Assembly (NCBI GenBank): GCA_905234305.1
Contig: CAJOHT010000069.1
Coordinates: 1 to 11,152, forward strand
Direction of reading: 5' to 3'
From: an uncultured Ruminococcus sp.
Lineage (GTDB): Bacteria; Bacillota; Clostridia; Oscillospirales; Acutalibacteraceae
DNA length: 11,152 bases
Position numbers and translations under genes: made by a program. The notes under the pieces were generated by a model. That model was not told where the DNA came from and did no database searches. It worked only from the letters and a program-made list of their open reading frames with translations. Below, in pieces: positions 6,336 to 11,152 of this stretch (positions within the stretch are counted from its first letter, which is position 1; the number at the start of each line of letters is the position of its first letter).

Positions 6336-9167
6336 TTAATTCAATGATGCCCAGTCAGCGGCACAATAGCTAAGTGTTTCGTTGTTATCGTTGATATAAT
6401 CAGCGTAGTGAACGCTGGTGCCCTTTTGAACATAGAATCTGACTCCTACAGCGTTATTGCCGATGTTATTTACCGCGAAGGTTACATATTTATAACCCGT
6501 ATCGCTGTCGTGTTTGCCATAATCGCCGCTTATTAAATTATTCTTGTCCTTACACGAGTATTTCTTTGAAACGCTTTCTACTGTAATATTTGGAGCTGCT
6601 GTGCGTACTTTATCGAGCGAGCTTGAACCGATAGCGATAAATCCATAGTCATCAGCGTCCTGAAGCACTTCGTTATTAACTGCCGCTACAAATCTGATGT
6701 TGTTTCCGTTACCGCTCTCCTTCTTCTGCACGCCTAAAATCTGGAGATTTTTAAAACTGTTTCCGATTCCGAATTCTGTCTTGTCATCTTCATCACGGGA
6801 GAACCAGCCGTCGAGATTTACACTCCCGCCGTTGCTCAAACGGTATTTATTCACTACATTGATTTCATAGGTAAGCTCGTCACCAGTCGGATACGGACAT
6901 ACAACAGTAAGAGTCTGTCTGCCTTTTTTAGAACTGTCAAATCCGCTAACCATATCGGCTGTAACGGGAATATACTCCTCGGTACCGTCCATCCATAGTA
7001 ATGTAATATAAAGCCTGTCAGTATTAAGCTCCTCGCCTACATTATACTCAAGCTGGATTTCCTCCTCGGTTAAAGCCTCATCCAACATTGCGAATGAAAC
7101 ATCATATACACGGATATAATCGGACACAAGCGCTTCTCCGTATTCTCCGTATCCTGAATACTCAAACCATACATATTTATCACCCGCCGTCAAGGACGGA
7201 ACTACAAGATTATATTTACCGTTATTCACAGGTACAGTGTACGATACCGCCCCCTCGGCATCAGGTGAACCGCTGCTGAACGTAATAGTCATAGTACCGC
7301 CAACGTCAAGTACTGCGCCGTTTTCTTTTATACCTCCTTCTACCGTAAAGTATTTCCCGACATATCCCTTGTTATCAGAGAATTCAAAATCTACGTCTAC
7401 ATTCTTTTTAAGGTCGTATGTCGCGTAGAGTTCTACATTTTCTGCGGGCATAACAAATGTATTATTGTCTATTGTAATATTTCCGCTCATTACTTTCCAG
7501 CCCGTAAAGCGCATACCCTCGTCGGGCTCGTCGGGAGTAAGGGTAATAAGTTTACCCTGCTTGGACTCGGTAACATCCGCCTTACCGTAACCGACAAAAA
7601 TACGATAAACAGGTCTTTCGGTTTTATTAAAAATCGGTCTATAGGTCTTTACCGTATCAAAAACGGTACCCTCGTCCCATTTCTTAAAGCTGTAGTCATA
7701 ATCAAGATCACTCGCCTTTTTAGGTGAGCCGCTTATTGTCGGCTCATCCTGTCCTTCAAAATATGTCTTTACCGCGAAATTTGTTCCGTCATCGTTAAGC
7801 CAGATTACAGTATGCATAGTTTTTTCTTTATCTGTAAAAATCGGCTTATACGTCTTAACTGTACTGTCAACCGTACCGTAATCCCATTCTTCAAAAATGT
7901 AGGTATACTGTACGTCCTCTTCCTTTTCGGGAATAAGGTCGCAAGTAGGCTCGCTTTCGCCCTCGTAATAGGTATCGCTGTAAAGCACTGAGCCATCGTC
8001 GTTAAGCCACTTCACCGTATAAAGAGTAAGCGGAGTGAATGTATAAACAAATTCCTTTCCATCATTAGGATATGCTATATAGGGATTCGAATCCAGAGTA
8101 TTTCCCCACGTACCGTTGCCGTAGCCCCTGTCGGGAATCATATTTTCGGGAATATAATATGTAAATTGACCTGACGGAATATTAACCTCAATACTATCCC
8201 TCGTGCCGTCTTCCCATGTTCCGTTTATTATTTTATAGGTAATAGTTCTTGACAGCTTGAACCATCTTGCGTAAACGGTAACGTCATCGGTAAGGCAATT
8301 ACTAAAATCAAATCTTTTCGTGAATTTCTTATCTTCGTACCATCCCATAAATACATAGTCATCCTCGGAAAGCACAGGTCCGCTTGTTCTGATTGCGGGA
8401 TCCATACTGGGTTTATAATGCGGTCCAAAGGATTTTGCTCCTATATTCGCCCCGTGTCCCATATTATCGAAGGTCAACGTCGCCTTAACATATACGGGAG
8501 TATTTTCCAAACCGTCGCCTATACTTTTACCCTCGAGAAGAGCATTCCACTGAGTTCTTGTACCGTAATAAGAAATATAGTTAGGTTTTAGATCCTGCCC
8601 CATTATATACGCAGGTTTAAGCACCTGATCTCCGAGGCTCTCAAGACTCGCGGGGAAAGTAATTTCATCTAGCAAGGTGAACGCAAAAGCCTCATCTCCG
8701 ATAGTCGTAACGGTACTCGGTATAGAAAACGAGGTAAGACTGCCGCAGCCCGAAAACGCTTCATATCCGATTTCCGTCAATTGGCTTCCAAAATCTATAT
8801 TAACATATTTCAGGTTATAACAATCTTTAAACGCGGTTCCGTCTATTGATTCAACTGTTTTAGGAATATTAACCCGCTCAAGCGTATAATTGCCGTCAAT
8901 TATATAAAACGCACCTGTAGCTATACTTTTTACGGTGTATTCTTTATCGCGATATGTAACAGTTTCGGGAATATTTACTGTAGTAGAAGTTCCCATTCTA
9001 TAATTGATAATATGCGCGTCATCGTCATCCCCGCAAATATAAGTAAAACCATCTTTTTCAAACCGCGAGATTTCTTCCTGAGCAAACGCCGTAACCGAGA
9101 AAACACTAATAAGCATAAGCGCCGAAATAACGATACTTACTGTTCTTCTGAGTATAGATTTCTTCAT
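6336..9167 (-). CDS. Large secreted surface protein with BspA-type LRRs and beta-repeat modules
   Basis: The 943-residue protein begins with a Sec signal peptide (MKKSILRRT, hydrophobic core, cleavage after AFA at 29). About four BspA/LRR_5-type leucine-rich repeats lie at roughly 62-180 (pattern AF..C.SL...IP..V..I). A Listeria-Bacteroides InlB-type beta-repeat follows at about 229-302, ending FMGWYEDKKFT...VYARW. Two 69-residue tandem modules start at TVKWLNDDGS (384) and TVIWLNDDGT (453) and end KTYKPIF and KTYRPIF. Another InlB-like unit is at about 522-584, and a bacterial Ig-like (Big_3-type) domain at about 705-773. The last ~160 residues are unassigned. There is no LPXTG, dockerin or C-terminal membrane helix, so it is secreted or held non-covalently. 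Adhesion or host/substrate contact is typical of such proteins. AGAGG (9176-9180) sets the start. It is divergent from a LytTR regulator. Confidence 0.9.
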   Translation of the reverse strand: MKKSILRRTVSIVISALMLISVFSVTAFAQEEISRFEKDGFTYICGDDDDAHIINYRMGTSTTVNIPETVTYRDKEYTVKSIATGAFYIIDGNYTLERVNIPKTVESIDGTAFKDCYNLKYVNIDFGSQLTEIGYEAFSGCGSLTSFSIPSTVTTIGDEAFAFTLLDEITFPASLESLGDQVLKPAYIMGQDLKPNYISYYGTRTQWNALLEGKSIGDGLENTPVYVKATLTFDNMGHGANIGAKSFGPHYKPSMDPAIRTSGPVLSEDDYVFMGWYEDKKFTKRFDFSNCLTDDVTVYARWFKLSRTITYKIINGTWEDGTRDSIEVNIPSGQFTYYIPENMIPDRGYGNGTWGNTLDSNPYIAYPNDGKEFVYTFTPLTLYTVKWLNDDGSVLYSDTYYEGESEPTCDLIPEKEEDVQYTYIFEEWDYGTVDSTVKTYKPIFTDKEKTMHTVIWLNDDGTNFAVKTYFEGQDEPTISGSPKKASDLDYDYSFKKWDEGTVFDTVKTYRPIFNKTERPVYRIFVGYGKADVTESKQGKLITLTPDEPDEGMRFTGWKVMSGNITIDNNTFVMPAENVELYATYDLKKNVDVDFEFSDNKGYVGKYFTVEGGIKENGAVLDVGGTMTITFSSGSPDAEGAVSYTVPVNNGKYNLVVPSLTAGDKYVWFEYSGYGEYGEALVSDYIRVYDVSFAMLDEALTEEEIQLEYNVGEELNTDRLYITLLWMDGTEEYIPVTADMVSGFDSSKKGRQTLTVVCPYPTGDELTYEINVVNKYRLSNGGSVNLDGWFSRDEDDKTEFGIGNSFKNLQILGVQKKESGNGNNIRFVAAVNNEVLQDADDYGFIAIGSSSLDKVRTAAPNITVESVSKKYSCKDKNNLISGDYGKHDSDTGYKYVTFAVNNIGNNAVGVRFYVQKGTSVHYADYINDNNETLSYCAADWASLN

Positions 9168-9226
9168 ATTTCTAACCTCTTTTCCTGTTGGATTATTTTT
9201 TAAAAAGCCGTTTATCTTACGATATT

Positions 9227-9256
9227 ATTGTACAATATCCGAAATAATATAGTCAA
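9227..9256 (-). promoter_or_regulatory. Promoter of the LRR surface-protein gene
   Basis: On the minus strand, TTGACT (9256-9251) and TACAAT (9232-9227) are 18 bases apart. Transcription would start near 9220, giving a leader of about 53 nucleotides. The 21-bp direct repeats begin about 10 bases upstream of this -35, an activator-type position. Confidence 0.65.
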
Positions 9257-9258
9257 TA

Positions 9259-9307
9259 TTTTTACAAAAATAACTTGTAAAAACGCAAAAACAACTTGTA
9301 AAAAACA
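9259..9307. promoter_or_regulatory. Probable LytTR-family operator: two 21-bp direct repeats plus an inverted copy
   Basis: AAAAATAACTTGTAAAAA (9266-9283) is repeated as AAAAACAACTTGTAAAAA (9287-9304): 17 of 18 identical, period exactly 21 bp. An inverted copy TTTTTACAA (9259-9267) faces TTGTAAAAA (9275-9283) with a 7-base gap. LytTR domains bind paired direct repeats about 21-22 bp apart on one DNA face, and a LytTR gene starts 50 bp away. The array lies upstream of the surface-protein promoter and the second unit covers the regulator's own -35. Binding by this regulator is inferred. Confidence 0.55.
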
Positions 9308-9324
9308 CTTAACTCGGTTATAAT
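9296..9324 (+). promoter_or_regulatory. Promoter of the LytTR regulator gene
   Basis: TTGTAA (9296-9301) and a perfect TATAAT (9319-9324) are 17 bases apart. The -35 lies inside the second direct repeat, so a protein bound there could repress or tune this promoter. Confidence 0.65.
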
Positions 9325-9353
9325 AAGGATAATATTTATATTTGGAGCCTGCT

Positions 9354-10163
9354 ATGAACCAACAACACATTGCCGACCTTTCTGCTGAACTGATTATGAA
9401 ATACTATGAAAACGACTATATGCCTTTTTTAGAAGCTATGGATGATGACGCGCTGTGGTACGGTCCCGCCGAGGGGCAGTTCCTTAAGGGCAGAGAAACT
9501 ATGATTAAAGCATGGAACGCCGAGGAGCATTCGCTCAGCTTCACGCTCGGAAATATGGAAGTCGCTCATATCTCGGCTAACCCTTCCTTCTGCAACGTTA
9601 TGCTGAGCTATCCCGTAACCACTCACTATCCCGATAACCACGATATCACGCTATTCCAACGCCTTCAAATGACGTGGTGTGAAAGGACGATTGAACTCGA
9701 TAACGGAGAAAAGGAAAAGAGCCCCCGCATTTTAGTATGTCATATCTCCAACCCTCACTCAAAGCACGCTGACGATACAATTTACCCGAATAAATTCCAC
9801 GAAATAATAAACAACAGCCAAACTCATCATATAAACGGAAAACGTATCCATTTTCACGGAATTGACCGCTCGGATTATTTCTTCCTGTCAGACACCATTA
9901 TCCGTATCGAGGCGGCTCACGGCGGAAGGCACAGCGTCATCCATACTACAGACGGCACAACGGCGGAAGTTATCGCGACAATCTCCGCGCTCGAAAAAAA
10001 GTACGGACATCTATTTCTCCGCTGTCACCAAAGCTTCCTCATAAATCCCGAATACATTCAAAACATCCGCCGCTTTAAGCTGACGCTATATGACGGAACA
10101 GAGCTTCCGATTCCCGAGAAGAAATACACCGCCTTTCGTGACAAGGCATTAAAAAGGTATTAA
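9354..10163 (+). CDS. One-component regulator: NTF2/SnoaL-like domain fused to LytTR DNA-binding domain
   Basis: This 269-residue cytoplasmic protein has two parts. Residues about 5-135 resemble an NTF2/SnoaL-like fold (ADLSAELIMKYYENDYMPFL, then LWYGPAEGQFLKGRETM), a cone-shaped domain that usually binds a small ligand or acts as a dimer. Residues about 166-269 are a LytTR domain: DYFFLSDTIIRIEA (174-187), LFLRCHQSFLIN (220-231), IQNIRRFKLTLYDGTELPI (235-253) and PEKKY. There is no receiver domain and no adjacent histidine kinase, so it is probably a one-component sensor whose ligand is unknown. I chose the ATG at 9354: GGAG (9344-9347) lies six bases before it, and an upstream in-frame TTG at 9342 would place that site inside the gene. 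It faces away from the surface-protein gene, its likely target, across a shared operator. Confidence 0.85.
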   Translation: MNQQHIADLSAELIMKYYENDYMPFLEAMDDDALWYGPAEGQFLKGRETMIKAWNAEEHSLSFTLGNMEVAHISANPSFCNVMLSYPVTTHYPDNHDITLFQRLQMTWCERTIELDNGEKEKSPRILVCHISNPHSKHADDTIYPNKFHEIINNSQTHHINGKRIHFHGIDRSDYFFLSDTIIRIEAAHGGRHSVIHTTDGTTAEVIATISALEKKYGHLFLRCHQSFLINPEYIQNIRRFKLTLYDGTELPIPEKKYTAFRDKALKRY

Positions 10164-10191
10164 TAAATAGATATTTTTCCTAAAATCCTTG

Positions 10192-10232
10192 TTGCTAAAA
10201 TTACGGAAATATTGTATTATTAGTTGTATAAT
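10192..10232 (+). promoter_or_regulatory. Promoter region of the sufC-sufB-like operon
   Basis: TTGCTA (10192-10197) and TATTAT (10215-10220) are 17 bases apart. A perfect TATAAT also lies at 10227-10232 but lacks a good -35 at the right distance. Either would start transcription just upstream of the AGGTGA ribosome binding site at 10241-10246. Confidence 0.4.
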
Positions 10233-10251
10233 GTTAAAAAAGGTGACGAAA

Positions 10252-10980
10252 ATGCTTAAAATCAAAAATTTATCTTTTAATGTTGCTTCCGACGGAAGCG
10301 AAAAAGAAATAATAAAGGATATCAGTTTAGAAGTCCCTAAGGGCAAGCTCTACGTAATTACAGGCCCGAACGGAGGCGGCAAATCCACTCTCGCGAGGCT
10401 TATCGCGGGTATCGAAAAGCCTTCGGGCGGAAGCATATTTTTCAACGGCGAGGATATAACCGAAAAAAGTATTACTGAGCGCGCTAAGCTCGGAATCGGA
10501 TTCGCGTTTCAGCAACCTGTTAAATTCAAGGGACTCAGGGTTCTCGATATTATAAGGCTCGCCGCTGGCAAAGAGCTTACCGTCGCCGAGGTATGCGAAT
10601 ACCTCTCGCTTGTAGGACTTTGCGCTCTCGAATACATTGACCGCGAGATAAACTCAAGCCTTTCTGGCGGAGAGCTTAAACGAATAGAAATAGCTACGGT
10701 AATCGCTAGGAAATCCCTGCTGACTGTTTTTGACGAACCTGAGGCGGGAATAGACTTATGGAGCTTTAATAACCTTATTGACGTATTTCGCAAACAACGC
10801 TCGGAAATAAAGGACAGGTCTATCCTTATTATCTCCCACCAAGAGCGGATTTTAAATATCGCGGATAAAATAATCGTAATTAAAGACGGTTACGTAGACG
10901 CTCAGGGAGATAAAGAGGAAATCCTCCCTAGATTAATCGGAACAACCTCAGCGGTAAAGGACTGCCGCGGCAGAGCATAA
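10252..10980 (+). CDS. sufC: SufC-like ATPase for iron-sulfur cluster assembly
   Basis: This 242-residue ABC-type ATPase is soluble, with no membrane segments. Walker A GPNGGGKST is at 38-46, the Q-loop FQQP at 86-89, the signature LSGGE at 137-141, Walker B LLTVFDEPEAG at 156-166 and the switch His at 196 (ISHQ). The Walker B/D-loop form DEPEAGID and the following SufB-like gene point to SufC rather than a transporter subunit. SufC binds SufB (and SufD where present) and drives ATP-dependent cluster assembly on the scaffold. The start at 10252 has AGGTGA five bases upstream. In-frame starts at 10231 and 10189 lie over the promoter and are unlikely. The SufB-like gene begins 13 bases after the stop, so the two form an operon. 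A minimal SufBC (SmsCB-type) system is suspected, but the genes beyond the window are not visible. Confidence 0.85.
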   Translation: MLKIKNLSFNVASDGSEKEIIKDISLEVPKGKLYVITGPNGGGKSTLARLIAGIEKPSGGSIFFNGEDITEKSITERAKLGIGFAFQQPVKFKGLRVLDIIRLAAGKELTVAEVCEYLSLVGLCALEYIDREINSSLSGGELKRIEIATVIARKSLLTVFDEPEAGIDLWSFNNLIDVFRKQRSEIKDRSILIISHQERILNIADKIIVIKDGYVDAQGDKEEILPRLIGTTSAVKDCRGRA

Positions 10981-10993
10981 ATGGAGTATAAAA

Positions 10994-11152
10994 ATGGATT
11001 TAAATAATATACAAAAATTTTTACTAAACGAAATCGCCGACCTTAAGGATGTACCTGACGGCGCGTACAATATCCGCTCCGACAGCGAGTCGATAGGCAG
11101 GCAATCTACAAAAAACATAGAAATCATTCCGAAAAAGGAAATCAGCGGAATC
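10994..11152 (+). CDS. sufB: SufB/SufD-family scaffold, N-terminal part (runs off the window)
   Basis: Only the first 53 codons are present. The start MDLNNIQKFLLNEIADL, then DVPDGAYNIRSDSESIGR and STKNIEIIPKK, resembles the N-terminus of the short SufB/SufD-type scaffold proteins paired with SufC in Clostridia, where the D-x-P-x-G-A-Y-N-I-R stretch is characteristic. Such proteins form a beta-helix on which Fe-S clusters are built. Assignment to SufB rather than SufD, and the cluster ligands, cannot be judged from this fragment. The start has GGAG (10983-10986) seven bases upstream and lies 13 bases after the sufC-like gene, so the two are co-transcribed. Confidence 0.75.
   Translation, partial: MDLNNIQKFLLNEIADLKDVPDGAYNIRSDSESIGRQSTKNIEIIPKKEISGI

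Noticed and set aside
9259..9283. Inverted repeat TTTTTACAA/TTGTAAAAA as a terminator
   Set aside because: It is A/T-rich, lies between divergent promoters and follows no gene; an operator is the better reading.
9342..9353. TTG start giving four extra residues on the LytTR protein
   Set aside because: The only good ribosome binding site (GGAG, 9344-9347) would then be inside the gene; it is correctly spaced for the ATG at 9354.
10189..10251. Upstream starts for the SufC-like protein
   Set aside because: These codons overlap the promoter and add residues not found in SufC; the ATG at 10252 has a well-placed AGGTGA.

Overview
The window looks like chromosomal DNA from a low-to-mid GC Gram-positive anaerobe of the Clostridia, most likely a Ruminococcus-like gut member of the Oscillospiraceae. 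The basis is the gene content rather than any marker gene: a K+-dependent Na+-type membrane pyrophosphatase, a SufC/SufB pair of the minimal clostridial kind, a BspA-type leucine-rich-repeat surface protein with clostridial beta-repeat modules, GGAGG-type ribosome binding sites, and A/T-rich sigma-A-like promoters. No rRNA, tRNA, CRISPR array, phage gene or transposase was seen.

Layout. Bases 1-1642 (minus strand) hold argG followed by the 5' part of argH, the last two steps of arginine synthesis. A promoter upstream of argG has a near-perfect ArgR operator (ARG box) just upstream of its -35. Divergent from argG is a small flavin-reductase-like protein (1997-2503), followed by a lipoprotein with the serine beta-lactamase/penicillin-binding fold (2583-3755) in which the catalytic SxxK reads TxxM, so it is probably a pseudoenzyme. 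Then comes hppA (3862-5940), a proton/sodium-pumping pyrophosphatase with its own promoter and a clear intrinsic terminator.

The 5941-6335 interval has no previously obvious gene, but it holds a 98-bp palindromic element with 13-bp inverted ends and two internal hairpins, a 36-codon ORF with a good ribosome binding site and a CSCC-containing C-terminus, and a strong bidirectional terminator. A large secreted repeat protein (6336-9167, minus) follows. It is divergent from a one-component regulator (9354-10163, plus) made of an NTF2/SnoaL-like N-terminal domain and a LytTR DNA-binding domain. The 186-bp region between them has two 21-bp-spaced direct repeats, the geometry expected for LytTR binding, placed upstream of the surface-protein promoter and over the regulator's own -35. 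This suggests a small regulator/surface-protein switch.

The right end is the start of a SufC-like ATPase and SufB-like scaffold operon (10252 to the window end) for iron-sulfur cluster assembly. The best candidates for new biology are the LytTR/surface-protein pair with its operator, the 36-residue cysteine-containing peptide ORF beside the palindromic element, and the catalytically degenerate lipoprotein.
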